64,000 nt of DNA, taken from the NCBI GenBank assembly GCA_023374045.1, contig CM041782.1, positions 246,851,882 through 246,915,881 of the forward strand, read 5' to 3'. Position 1 is the stretch's first letter. Every line of letters starts with the position of its first letter. Made by a program: the position numbers and the translations under genes. Below, piece after piece: positions 43,003-56,100 of the stretch. A model generated the notes under the pieces. The model was not told the DNA's origin. It ran no database searches and worked only from the letters and a program-made list of their open reading frames with translations. The stretch comes from Limonium bicolor. Taxonomy: Eukaryota; Streptophyta; Magnoliopsida; Caryophyllales; Plumbaginaceae.

Positions 43003-43425
43003 TGATACTATAGACTGTACCTCAAACATAACCCGATCTAATTTACTATCCCACGTTACCTGGTTTCGGTTACAGAATCTCGTAGGAAAGTGAGAGAGAG
43101 AGAGAGTCTTTTTTATGAGTCAAGTGCGAGTTTGATTGCCCAGTGTTACGTGTGTCACTTCATGGGGTACACTCCTATTTATAGAGTTTTGGGGCCTGGT
43201 CTTATGTTGCCAGCCTGTATTTTACATGTATAAGTACAATTTGCCCTCCCTAACATCTTTGACCAACCACAGGCGGCCGGCCACACTATACTCCATCTTG
43301 CCAAAGTCCTACTTTCGTCCGGCCGGAGACGGCCGGATGTCTTATGTATTCTTACCCCATCCGGCTGGAAGCGGCTGGATGCTCCATATGTCTTGTTTGG
43401 CTTGGTACAATTTCTTCCCTTCTCA
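43003..43425 (-). repeat. 5' LTR of T1
   Basis: 423 bp, TGATACTATAGACTG to CTTCTCA, followed by the duplication ATAAC. A few percent diverged from 22421-22844. Confidence 0.9.
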
Positions 43426-43430
43426 ATAAC

Positions 43431-45878
43431 TACTCCTCAAACATCATTATTCATCCATCTTTCCTTTGCTAAACTTTCCAAAGTTATCTTGCATCTCCAT
43501 GCACAAATCTCTCTCCTTTCCATTTGTTACTCATCACTCCTAAACTCTTGAACATGCCTATACATTTCTTTCCATCCGCTTAGCACCTTAACATTGTTCT
43601 TCATTTACCTTGACGATGCTACACCCTCCTTAGACATTTCCACCTCTTTTACTCAATTTACTCAACATTCTCATGATCATACCCTCTTATACATTCCTAG
43701 TCATTTCCTTGACAATTTACAACAATCTCCCACAATTTTCACTTCCATCACCCAAGTCCACTCATTACAATCCAAACTATAACCTTATTAATCCACCACT
43801 AGCATCTTCACCACTTACACAAGCTACCCAAAATTCTCATTGTTATATTCTCTAGTTCATACCTAATTCATCTTAAAACATCGTACACCATTTCCTCCAG
43901 ATTTTTGCTCAAGTCTTAACATTCCTCATACCATGATCTTGGGGTGTTTAATACACCCACCTAACCTTTAATTCCTCCTAGACAACTCAAGGCCATTCTA
44001 AACCTCAAGGACACCTTTGTTAACTCATTTCCACTTAAATTCCTTTTAATGATCCCTAGAAAATCCTAGGTCTTATTAGTTCACAACCACCGCTTAAACA
44101 CTTTGTTTTCTACTCAAATTTCACCATAGCTTCTCTAGTATATTATCATGCCCAGATGCATTGTTTTTCTCATTCAATCATCTCACACACATCAAATCCT
44201 TTCTCATCATATTTTCTCACCCACATCTACTCATTCACAACAAACTCAATATAGTGCAATTATCTTAAATTGCATAGCACTAAGGCTCTTAATGACCTGG
44301 CTCTTAGGCCCTTAAATGACTTAAACTTAAACACTGAATTTCCACAATAATAGCTTTCAACCTGCAAATACACACAACAATGCTCCCATAGCAATATAGT
44401 GTTCTCATAATTCACCTTAAGCTTGTCTTACTAACTCATTCCCATTGGCTCCTTAGTCACAAGTTCACAAGCTTGTTTAAATTCTTTTTCCTAGGTTATA
44501 TAACCCATTACATAATGTAAGCTTAAAGATACATTTAGTACTTATCTAAACCACATCCCTTAAACCTTAAACCACCATTAGGTAAGCAATTTACCTTGTT
44601 TTTCTCAAGCTTTTCACACTTTTTCTCCTTGGATTTTCTTGCTTGATTTTTGGCAATGACTTTAATTCCCTTTCCAATGTTCTAATTCACATTCAAATAA
44701 TCTAATGAGCACTAAGCAATATGCCTAAACTCATAGAACTCATTCTTAGGTCAAAAAATGTGTTTTAAAGCTTAAAAGTGGATATTTACCTTGGAGTTTC
44801 AAGGCGGGCTAGGTAATGAGTCAATGAGGACCTCCTCTAGCCCTTTAGATATTGGAAACAAGCTAATTCAAGGCACAAACAAGACCCTGTGAGAAGTTAA
44901 TTTTCGGACATGGGTGAAAAATGAAGGAAAGTTGATTTTTCTTTCACTTTCATTACCTTGGATGAATGGAGAACCAAAGAGCTCTTCAAACTTGATTTTC
45001 CTCCATCAATGGAGTTTTCTCATGGGACCAAACTTGAACTTTGAAAAGATAGAAAGGTAGGTCTTGCTCCAACTAAGAGAAATCTATGCTTAGTTTTTTA
45101 TTTTGTGCTAAAATGAACATTTGGTGGACAATTGAAGATGGAGCATGAATGGAGGCAGCTTGGAACGGTTTTGGAACAGAGAAGAAAAGAAAAAATTGGT
45201 GGAAGAAGAATGAAATGAAGAAGAGAGGAGAGCTAGGCTAAAAGAAGATATTTTGTCTTAAAAGGTAATAGTACTATTCTCTCTTTTCCTCTTCTTTTCC
45301 TTGTGCTGGCTCCTCATGGTGAGTCACCATTTAAAACCGGCCCCCCTTACTAATGAGTTATTTATGGTCTTGGTTGACCAAATTATTGACTTATGTTGAC
45401 TAAAACTTAAACTAAACTAGCTACTATTTGGCACTATTCATAAACTAGTGCACAAATTTGTGAAATTTTTGGTTTCTCATTGATTTAGGCTTCCTAATGT
45501 GATACTAATTAATAAACATGTTGATTAAGTTGTAACAATGGGCATTTAGCTACTCAAAACTCATTTCTAAGACAATTCCTTAAAAGGTGCTTTAAGGAGT
45601 CTTAAAGCACATTTTGTGTTTAAGCTTATTTTTAAACTTGGTTTTCATTGGTAATTGATTTAACATGTCCATTATCATGTTAATAAGGTCTTATAATGAT
45701 ATTTGGGTGCTAATCAAAGTCACTCCAAGCTTAGAGCACATTTTTTCTTAAACTGCCCTTATGGTGTATTTCTTGTGTTTTCCTTGGTTTAATTGTCTAC
45801 CAATGTTTCTAAGGGCATGTTTTGCCTTATTACATCATAAATTGATGTTTACGTAGCATATAGTTTTGGGGTATTTCA
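43431..45878 (-). repeat. LTR-C, second part
   Basis: Continuation of 20329-22420; ends GGGGTATTTCA at 45878. The following bases (CGCATGGTATTAGATC) are not a polypurine tract, so LTR-C is a solo LTR of about 4.6 kb. AAGGTAA motifs (minus) end at 44959, 44792 and 44597. No gene; closely similar to LTR-B throughout. Confidence 0.75.
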
Positions 45879-47192
45879 CGCATGGTATTAGATCAATGAA
45901 GATTTGAAGCTCACATCATAGGACTCCATTGTTGTAAAATGACGATGCTCTAGGTTGAAGATGGCTCACTTTGAATTATTTTCTCCTCTTTTCTTTTGAA
46001 GTGGGCGACCCTCTAATGTTTGGTTCACATTGTAGGACTCCAAAGTTTCAACGAAGTTGTCCTTTTTCATTTCTCATATGTAATAAAGTGTGATGAGCCT
46101 TAATGCAATGTGAATATTATGGTAACCTAATTATATAACAGAATCCACATGTAATTATCTTTGGTTACATTAACTGTACATGTGAGGATACAAAGCTGTA
46201 CATTCCATGTAGAATAAGAATGTACATGAGAATTATACTTACAGTAGATAGTTCATTGTACAGTTTTTCTTATGCAATGTACATATTTGCATTTTTAGGT
46301 TTACAGTAAATGTAGCTATCTTTATCTACATATGGATATAGGCAAGAATTTGCATTATATAAGTTGTTGTTCATTAATACTAAAGCTATAAAAGATGTAC
46401 TTTGATTAGAGTAAAAGTTATTTACAAATGAAATTAATCTTTTATTAGGCCCAAATAATTGTAAAATTTTGTTAAAAAAGTTGAACTATTTATACAATGC
46501 AAGGCGGACTATTTGGATAGTTTTTTTTTGTTAGGGTCTACTCCCTCTCTCACAAGCGGACCAATTCAAACGCACGAATATCGGTGTTTGAAATTTTAAG
46601 TAGATTAATCTCACTACAAAACGAACCCTTAGTTTTCCGCTCAACTTATAAGTCAATACATGAAGCACCCCTATCACCAGCATCTTGGTACACACTGCCT
46701 ACATGCGGGTACATTTGGCTATACATAATCTATTTTTACTCAGAATTGAATTTACACAGCAGAAGTCTTACAACAACTCTACTTATTGACTTGTCCTGAT
46801 ACTAGTGTATTTGTTTCTAGTTATGTCGTAATTTTTTGAGAGACGGAAGTATAGGTCAATGAAAAGGATAACATTAAATTGACATGGTCATATGGTAATC
46901 GATCAACAGTCAAACTAGTTAATAGTTTTATTTTTCATGAATGAATAAAGAATACTCATACATGATATCCCCAACTCGGATAGATTGTGGATCCAAAGAC
47001 TATAGTTCTTACTGGTACATAATAGGACAGTCTGCAACACATGTTAAATGTCGAAATTGACTAAAGCATGATTTTGCAACAGCTTGGTCGAGAAACAGGT
47101 TCTTTTTGGTACCACGATTGCTCTTGCAATCTAAATAGCATCTCCTTACAAACCTTGATGGGGTATGGGAGCTAATGTGAAGCTACTATTTT
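45879..47192. other. Unassigned island between LTRs
   Basis: 1.3 kb of AT-rich sequence with no recognisable gene, LTR or tandem repeat. A 71-codon frame at 46584-46799 shows no motif. GGTTCACATTGTAGGACTCC-like sequence occurs twice (45912, 46022) with differences. This may be the oldest layer: ancestral intergenic DNA or an eroded element. Confidence 0.4.
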
Positions 47193-48716
47193 TGAAATAC
47201 CCCGTAATTAAAATAGTGATTAATTAGGCTAATAAGTATTTTAGAAGCTTAATTATGCCTAATATAATAGGGGAACAAATCCCGAAGAAAACGGATCCTT
47301 AAAACGAATTAAAAACACAAACGAACTTAAAGCGCATTTTTCGAGGAAACCGGGAAACGCGACTTTAAGCGGGTCAAATAGACTCGTAATAATTTTGGTC
47401 AACTAAATAGTCATTAATAAACACTAATGAAGGTCTAGAACCAATAAAATCAATTAAACGAGAAATAGTAAAACTGTAAAAAACGGGAAGTTAAATAAAC
47501 TAAACTAATGTGTCCACTATTAGAAATAAAAATCTTAAAACCCCTGTGAGGGAGTGGTGTGCCGGCTGCTTTTCTTCCCCCCTCTCTCACTTGTTTAATT
47601 TTTCTAATATGCTACATGACAAGGCAATAAAGTAACGCAAAAAGCAAAAATTACACTCTCTCTCATACTCCCTCTCATTCCCCGTGCTCTCTCTTTTTCT
47701 TTGATTTTCTTCCTCCTCGAGCTGCCTCTAATGGCGATTTTGAACACCCCATACAACCACCACCTTCTCTCCTCTTGTTGAGCACTCAAACCTCCACCAA
47801 AATTACAAAATTGGTACCATTGAAATCCTCTCATCAAGGAGATCATTCCCCTCTTTTCCAAATTCAAAAATACCCATTTTCATCTCCATGGGTATGGATG
47901 TTTTTGAAGATGAAGACCACCATTAGAAGCTCCTTCTTCACCTTGTTGGTTTAAGGTAAAAAGAAATCCAAAAATACTAGCATTTCTAGCTCTTATTTGC
48001 AAAATAGAAATTTCTAAGTTTGGAGCCTTTTATTCCTTGTTCTCCAGCCGATTTTGGCTTCACCATTGGAGTGGGAATCTTGTTCTTGTTGCTGTCCAAC
48101 ACTCCTTCTATATTCTTGCAAGGTAACACCTTTTCCAAACCTTAAAAACATGCTCTAAGCTTTAGGTTGAATTAAGGGCTGATTTTGGAATTTAAATGGT
48201 TATGTATTAATGGGATGTAGCATTAGAACATTGAACTTCCATAACCAGTTGGTCAAGAAGAGAGGAAAGGAAAGGAAGGAAGAAGGAAAGAAGAAATAAG
48301 AAAGAAAGAGAAGCTAGAAAGAACAAGGTAAATTGCACTCACCATGTGTAGTTTTGTAATGCTTTATGTAACAGATTTTTAAACACTTGAAATGAGTAGT
48401 GTACATGTCTTGAGTAGTGGTATAATGTAGAAGAGAACCAAACTGTTTTAATGCTTTAAAAGACACTTAGAAGCTTGTATAAACCTAGAGAAAATAGATG
48501 TAGTGTGCAAGAATTAAATGAGTGATTAATGCCTAGTAATTGTGTTGGAGAATTGTGTATTAGTGCTGTTAATAAACAGGTTATATGAGTGACATTGTGT
48601 GAGCAAAAAATGTGGTTAGAATGTAAAATTTTAGGGGAGGCTATGTCAAATTTTACCTAGGAAATATAACACTTAAGAGTTAAAAACAAGTAGAAAAACA
48701 CTTTAAAAACAGTTTG
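47193..48716 (+). repeat. A3: start of a subfamily A giant LTR, cut by element D
   Basis: Begins TGAAATACCCCGTAATT; the first 400 bp align closely with the reverse complement of element 1's 3' LTR. It is interrupted at 48716 by the LTR of element D; its remainder should lie beyond the window. It has a CT-rich patch at 47655-47715, TTCATCTCCATGGG near 47878, and AAGGTAA at 47953, 48120 and 48325. Confidence 0.75.
47655..48331 (+). promoter_or_regulatory. CT-rich leader and donor cluster in LTR A3
   Basis: Possible transcription start (CT-rich patch), a shared ATGGG leader motif, and three donors spaced 167 and 205 bp. An acceptor-like TTCTCCAG|CCGATT at 48047 defines a candidate ~74-nt mini-exon ending at the second donor. 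Inference only. Confidence 0.4.
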
Positions 48717-51700
48717 TGTAACACCCCAATTCCAAATACAATGATCATCGCCCTAAGTCCATCTCATTCATTAACAACGCAGTAGAAAAGTTCTACTAAA
48801 TTGGTGTTACCACCGTTAGTCACCCACGTGACTAACTAGGCCTATTCTCTTTACAAGTTACGTCTGACTAACCGGATAATTACTCGAGCATCTAAAACAT
48901 TACAATTCATAAACCATAACTTATACCGAGTATCTCATATCCTAATACATCATACTAACATCTCATCAACTTACTAAACGAGTGTACATGCACAACTCGT
49001 GTAACAAATGTAAAAGCGACCCGAAGTACTCTACCCCCGCTCCCCCACTCTCAGGTTGAGTCCTCGTCTGGCACCTACCTACAAAGTTTAAATCACAGAC
49101 CCCAAGGGGCTCAGCATATTGCTGGTATAGAAAACATGCAGCCCACAAGCTAGCCGGGTTACACACGACTATTTTGTCATATACATGCAATTGTTTATTC
49201 ATACAAATAATAATAAAGTACGATAACAAACAACACATTTATGTGAAACATTCACAGCTCAAATAAATCGAACATCGTAATGGACGCCCATTAATGAATA
49301 ACTTAGATTTCTAACTCCTGAGGCCTGAGAATTGTTTAGTTCTCGTGTTTGACCATACCTTATAAGTGTCAACTGTTCTCTTAATAGAACTGGTTGTTGT
49401 CTAACTGAAATGTTTATTTTTGTCGGGCCAAAGTAACCCTAGCCAATGAGTTATTAGCTCCATTGGTTTAATAAACATTAATTCTTAAGTTATGAGGGGT
49501 GTAGGCTTGACCCTCCTGCGCCTCCTGAATTTGCCTCCCACCTCGAACTGTTCACTCGAGCTGGTCGGGTCAGTTTGTCGACCCTAGGCGACAAGTCGTA
49601 GACGAGCCATATGCGGAAGACAGATCTGATACAGATGCCGACCTCCTATCCTAAACATGCATGACCGGAGTCAGTCCCAGATTCCTCTTCTCCCAAGTTC
49701 CAGTTAGCTGAAGTCTCATTGACAATTTATTAGTTAAACCTCTCTCGGTATTAACCAACTAATAACAGGGAGTATTTATAACCTTATACAATTGTTTACT
49801 AAACACAGTTAATGAACAGCTCTGAATCAATTCGTGTTGGTGTGTAATGGACACATAATAACGATACAATAAATCAATTTTATGCTTAATCCTGTTGGTC
49901 GTATCACAACAACACATAGCACACAAACCGAGGTAGACCTCGTTAGCAAACAAGCTACAAGAATCCCATACCGTACACCGGAGACTGGCTAGCTCTTAAT
50001 CCCTCGTTCGCCTGATCCGCCAGACGCCTCTGACTTAACTAGATCTGTAACCAGAACTAGTATTAGTATCGTGTGTCTTAGAACTAATTTGGTTCTCTTT
50101 TCAACTTAAACCTCTTCCTAGGTTAACCCGGGTATAATAGTATACCGTTAAATGGGTTCGTTCATTTAGGAGCGTTTTCAAGCTCAATTCTACTTCATCA
50201 ACATACTAACGTCGTTAGCAGTTATTTAGTTGCACAATTAGCAACTTTAGACTTATAGGGACCTTGTATTAGATTTTAGTATTTTTCACTATTCATCTGT
50301 ATTTCACTATTCATTTATACAGTCTCGTATTCTACTATTCATTTATACGGCCTCGTGTTTTACTATTCACCGTACTTCACTATTCACATATACGTATTTT
50401 ACTATTCATGAATACGTCTCATATTTGACTATTCATATATACGTAGTTACTATTCATGTATACGCATTTTACTATTCAAGTATACATATACTATTCACGT
50501 ATACGAGTACTATTCATGTGCACTAAAACTTTTCGTATACGTCCGTTTACTTCTTTTCCCAATATAACTTGGATTTTCATTAAAAATACCTTAAGTAATG
50601 ATTTCTCCTATACTTATTAAATTACGGGTATACCCTCGTATACCTTATTTATATACGGGTCTCATTTAAACCCGTCTTAACTCTGTTTCTTCTACAACTT
50701 GTTTCTAAATTCTTTATTTAATTTCCTTATCCTTATAAACACATAAAAATGTGTTATTTACATTACTTACCCATAGTTTTCTCATAATCTCTATTTATCT
50801 CATCTCATAACAAGTTCTAAACTTGTTATTTTTATTTCTAATTTCTTCCAAAGTCTTACTTAATTAATTTCTTTAATACTTTTGGTCAATTACCAAAATA
50901 TACCTAAGTTTGACCAGTCCTTTATGGTCAAACCCCCTAACTTTCCATAATTTACAATATTACCCCTAAAGTTAATTTAACTTAACTTTTTATTCCTTTA
51001 TCCTTTTAATATCTAATCTTTTGCTACAATTTTATTCTAGCTTCTCTAAACATTTTATAAACTATCATTGACCAAGTTTGACCATGTTTGACCAGGGAAA
51101 TTACCATTTTACCCTTGTGGTCTTTTCTTTTATCCTAACTCATTTATTAACCAATTTAACTCTAATTAATTTCTAATTTTAGTAACTAATTTACCTACAG
51201 ATTTTTGAATATCAAAAATCATCTTAAACATCTCTAAACCACCAGATTTAATTATCTAATGTTATAGTATATAAATACCATCTTTTATTATCTTTAAGCA
51301 TACCAAAAATCTTATAAATTCCTTACAACACTTATAAACTCTTTATAAATTGTAAACTTAATTATACAATTATTTTCTCATCACTTAAACTCTCAAAATT
51401 CCATATTGACCTCGCATATTTTCGTTAATCACCATTAGGTACTAAAACTTCTTAAATTTTACATATTACTCTTAATTATACTAATTCCTTTAATTTAACT
51501 AAGTTAGATATTTTTTTCTAACTCAATTAATACCCTTAATTTTCAGCCATAATATAAACCATAGTTTATGAATTTTTCTTGTATATTATGATAGCTTATA
51601 TGGAGCTTAAATCATAAGGAGTATAAATCTATTCTTAGATTTCATAAACATTAACTTTTAATAAGCTAAAACTGAATATTAATCACCACAATTTTCGGCA

Positions 51701-53107
51701 ATAAATAATAAGATGAACAATATGTTAGATCATATATAGATCAACAATTAGAACCTTGAAATAGGTAGTTGTAGGATTTACCTTGTATATTACCATTAGC
51801 TTAATATTTAAGCTTGATTTCCATAGAAATTTTGACAGCAATTTGCTAGAGAAATTGGCTCCAAAATTATACAACAAGATGAAGAATAAGATGGGTTAGT
51901 ATCCCATGCCAATCAGCTGTAACAAAAACCAAAGAACAAGAAGTTTTCAAGAAGGCAATGTTTTACCTCGAGAATCAAAGGCACTTCCTTGTGGTTTTTC
52001 CTGAGAATATGGGGGCTCATGAGCTATGGTTGTAAAGCTCTTGCAAAGAGGATTCCAACGAGCTATCAAGCTTGATTTGGAGTTGGGACGAGAAAGTTAT
52101 GATTTCTACAAGGCTTGGTGTTCTTTAAGGCTCAAAACTAAGAACATTGAGTTTTTTTGTGTTGTTTCTTCAAAGAGAGGATGAGCTACGAATTTGGGAG
52201 CTCTCATATGACAGGTAAGTGTCAGATTAATGATTCACTCAGGGGACAAGATGATTTGGCAATTAAAGAAAGTCTTGGTGTTGTAATAGTAAAAAGTAAG
52301 CAAATTGAATTTTTAACACCTTTAATGACTCACCATGAAGTAGACAGCCTTAGTCACGATTTTGTCTGATTATTTTTTTTATTTTTCCTTGTATTTATGT
52401 AACATTTTATGTATTAAACTCGTTCCTAATGACTTATACCATGTGTTAGGTATGTTACATAGCCAAAAATGCCTTAAAACACATTTTATGTGCTTCCGGG
52501 TTCACATTGATTATGCAATTTGTTTTGGCTAGTTTAAATGTTTCCTTAATATATTTACAACCTTTAGAAACTTTGTTCATGAAATAGCATGTTGCTAATT
52601 CCAATTTAAACCAAGTCGTTTAGTGGTTTCTTCTCCTGGCTTTCGTCAGTTTAGTACCTGTTTACTGTGGACTTTGTATACTTAATTTTTGTGTATACGC
52701 TATGGCTCCTTTGACCATTTAATTGTTGTTACCTTATTTCTTTGTGGTATTTAGGCTCATTAGCCTTTTCTTACATGTATACATGCTTAACATATTTTTC
52801 TTTAAAGCACATTTTCTTTAAAGCACATTTTGTGCTCTAAGGTGCGTTTCCGGTTTAAACGCTTATTCTGCTTAATGTGTATTACTAATCTTAGAGGTAT
52901 TTCACATTTGAAATCTCTTGGTAACTTATTGGTAGTTCCCTAATTTATTTGTGTTCTTTAAAACACCTTTTTGCTCTAATTGTTCTTAAAGCATGTTTTG
53001 GGTATAAATTGTTGTTTAACACTTCTCTAATGTTTCTAAGGAACGTTCTAGCCTTAGTATATCATAATTAGATAGTTCATTAGTATATTAAGGTTTGGGG
53101 TATTTCA
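48717..53107 (-). repeat. 3' LTR of element D
   Basis: 4391 bp, TGTAACACCCC to GGGGTATTTCA. Distantly related to LTR-B and LTR-C at its start. Contains the TACTATTCA...TATACG repeats at 50275-50530 and donor-like TTACCT(C/T) at 51778 and 51963. Frames such as 52157-52369 show no known protein. Confidence 0.85.
50275..50530. repeat. TACTATTCA/TATACG repeat region, D 3' LTR
   Basis: About a dozen degenerate copies of a 15-25 bp motif TACTATTCATGTATACG. The 5' LTR copy (59905-60235) has an extra run of near-perfect 21-bp units. Confidence 0.75.
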
Positions 53108-56100
53108 ATCTACCCCCCTTAAAGAACTTTGTCCCCAAAGTTCCTATGTATCTATATCTCTTAGAACACACAGGTAACTTCGCACTAAAAGATCATATAG
53201 ATCACTCAATATTTGCATAGGCATTCTGACTCATAAGGTCTGCCATATATATATATATATATTTTACCACACTTGTCACATAACATGTCTTTTGCATGTT
53301 TTAGTAATCAAAATACTCTTTGTATATTCTTTGATGTATACTCCTCAAGTAACCGGTCCAGAGACAAAGGTTTTCATGTCCTCGAGTTCATGAGCGAGTA
53401 ATACAGAAAATACATGTCCAACTCCAATTCCACTTTATTCTACTGCATCTACTCTTAACGTGGTTAATTGTGACCACTTGTAGAAGTTTCAGGAATCATC
53501 CGACCCTGATGTGATCAGCATCAGTGTTGAACTATCCTTTCACCCCAATTTGTGTTCAGTTTTCCTTGATCTGGCCAAGATCAAGTTCTACCTCCCACGT
53601 CAACTTCAAACAATCAAATAAATATTCATGTAGCATTTTATATCTTTTAGTCTTCTAGTCATAATCATAAATCAATACATCTCCAAATTATGGAACTCAG
53701 TCCATCAGTCATTCTTAATTCACCTCTAAGCAATTCCATAAAGAATTTAATTCCTACTAGGTTCTACATCGGTCTCATATCAATTCATACCTCATAACAT
53801 TACCATATTGGGTCTCATATCAATACATATCATAGGGATTTTAATTCCCCTGGAGTTCCTACTCCTCTTTTCCTGAATTCTCGCACCGAAGTTAACGAGG
53901 TCGTCCTCTAATACATCTGGTATTCGCATTTAATTGTGCGTAATAACCACAACCACATAAGAATGAATACATGTGTTTATATAACATATGTATCAAACAT
54001 CACAACTAATTGTATTGTGCTATGCACACTGTAGTTTACGTACTCAATACGTGAAATATAGGCTAAGCAATTGTACGCTCTACCCCCCTTAAAATGGATT
54101 ACGCCCACGTAATCAACATTATATCATCCTTGAACATAGGTTCAAGATGTTTATGTGTCATGGAGCATTCAAGGTTCCATGTAGTTTATCTCACATTATG
54201 ATTGGGTCAGAGGGTCTTCACCATGGTAATGGCTTAGTCTCTGTATCAAGGATTCTTATTGGTGTTTATACCAATCTACAACTGGTTCAAGTGTAGTCTC
54301 TAAGGCTCCAAAGTACTTGTAGGTAAGTCGTATATTTTATTCGACTGGAAGATGTGAGACACATCCTTCCTTCTCCTCTCTTCTTAGGTATATCAATCCT
54401 TTAAGATACGGTCCACTAGCTTCTGCTGCGCGACTCTGATAATCTTGGGGCTTAGTTTGCCCTTCCTATCCTCTTCAATATGTTTTACAACTGTTTGTAT
54501 CCTTATAATTTAGGAATTAAGGTCTCTTAATGGACACATGGTATCTTTATCTATACACGGCCTTTATGAGTTATAGCTTGTCTATCCAGTTCTCTAGAGA
54601 TCTGATGTTCATGTTTTTTTACGCCTTTCAGCGTCTGAATTGTTTCCTACTAACTGACCCTCAATCTGAGATTCCTATGCAACCTAGACTTACTGTTTAG
54701 TGCTTATTGCTCTTCACAGTTTCCTCGAAAATCTTGAGACATATGAAATGTTCATACTTAGTATTCAGTGCTCCTAGCACTTCATAACTCTTAATTGTTT
54801 CCTCCTGGAATGAGTTCTCTAACTCTTTTAATCTCATTAGTTTAACTGAGTTCTTCCTCCTCAACTGTCCGCGATAAATTGTTGTTCTAGTGTGAGTTTG
54901 CATATCGCTGACTGTCGTACGGAGTCGACTACTTCTCGTGTTTCTTACACTACTCGTTTACATATATGGGGTACCTTACTGATACATTGCTACTTACCCG
55001 ACTAACTTATAATTAAGTCCATCAGGCCCACAAGCTCCTTTGGGTGCGGTCGTCCCACATCTGGTTTAAGTATACTAGTAGTGTTCGTCACACGCTTGAT
55101 TATAGCTAATTTGTGAAGTATTCTATTGTCGATCTCTTCTTTCATCATTCCATGATAACGCACATGTCGTTCTTCTAGAACTTAATCAAGGAATATCCAT
55201 CTATTGGGTTCATAACTACATTATACCTTCTGTATTTAGTACAGACTCGATCCCTTAGTAATTTGAGGTCTCTTTCCTTAGAGCCTCTTATCTTATTTCT
55301 CAAGTCAATCCACTAGGAATGCACTTCCAGCTCCGTACGGAATGGACAGTGTGCTTCCTGTGCAACCTTTCATCACATGGTCTAGCCTACTGGCGTTACT
55401 ACACATAGTTTGTCTCCCATTTCATCACCCTACTTACATCGTGGTTTAATTCATAAATCTGATTGCTTTCGTGTCAATATTTGATGGCTTATATATAGTG
55501 GTTGCTTTGCTGTGCACCAGAACTTAATCTACCTGATAGGTATTATTCTCATGGCCTCCACTATCGAAGTAGCTTTAGCTGTCTTATATTGCCCATTGAT
55601 GGCACAATTCTTCAATTTTGACTTCAACGTCTTGTCTTATTTTCAATCCCTTTCATTGTGTAACCACACTAGGAGTTCTCTAATTTCGATGTCTGGCGGT
55701 TGCCGTATCGTGTTGTAAAATGGTTATCTCTTAATATGAAGGTGTTTTGCTTCAATCTCAGGTTCATAAGTAGGCTAATTTCTCTCACATTCTTTCATCC
55801 TTTATGATGTTATTTACCATGTAATTTAACCGGTTACTGAAAAGTCATCCGTTGAATCACAAGCTCTTTTGAGCATTGGTCACTTGACGTGCCATACTGC
55901 GCACTCACATTTTAATCTCTAACGATTGCTGATTCTTAAATCGAGGGTTTTGGGTATGAGGTCTGTCTCTGCAGCCTTCCATATTATTTATGTGTAACTG
56001 GAATGTTCTAAGGTAATTACAAGGTCTACGGTTCCCATTCTTCAATAGAGAGTATTCAATCTCTAAGAAGTGAAAGCCCTTTTTGAGGGGTTTATTCCCA

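Larger units (their letters stand above)
22421..43425 (-). mobile_element. T1: Tat-lineage Ty3/gypsy element with antisense gene
   Basis: Bounded by LTRs 22421-22844 and 43003-43425 and by the target duplication ATAAC (22416-22420 and 43426-43430). Orientation is minus: primer site next to the right LTR, gag, pol (PR-RT-RNaseH-second RNaseH-IN), a 48-bp tandem array, then a gene on the opposite strand before the polypurine tract. This layout is that of the Tat/Retand group. Without the inserted solo LTR (33536-42626) the element is about 11.9 kb. The LTRs are a few percent diverged. Confidence 0.9.
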
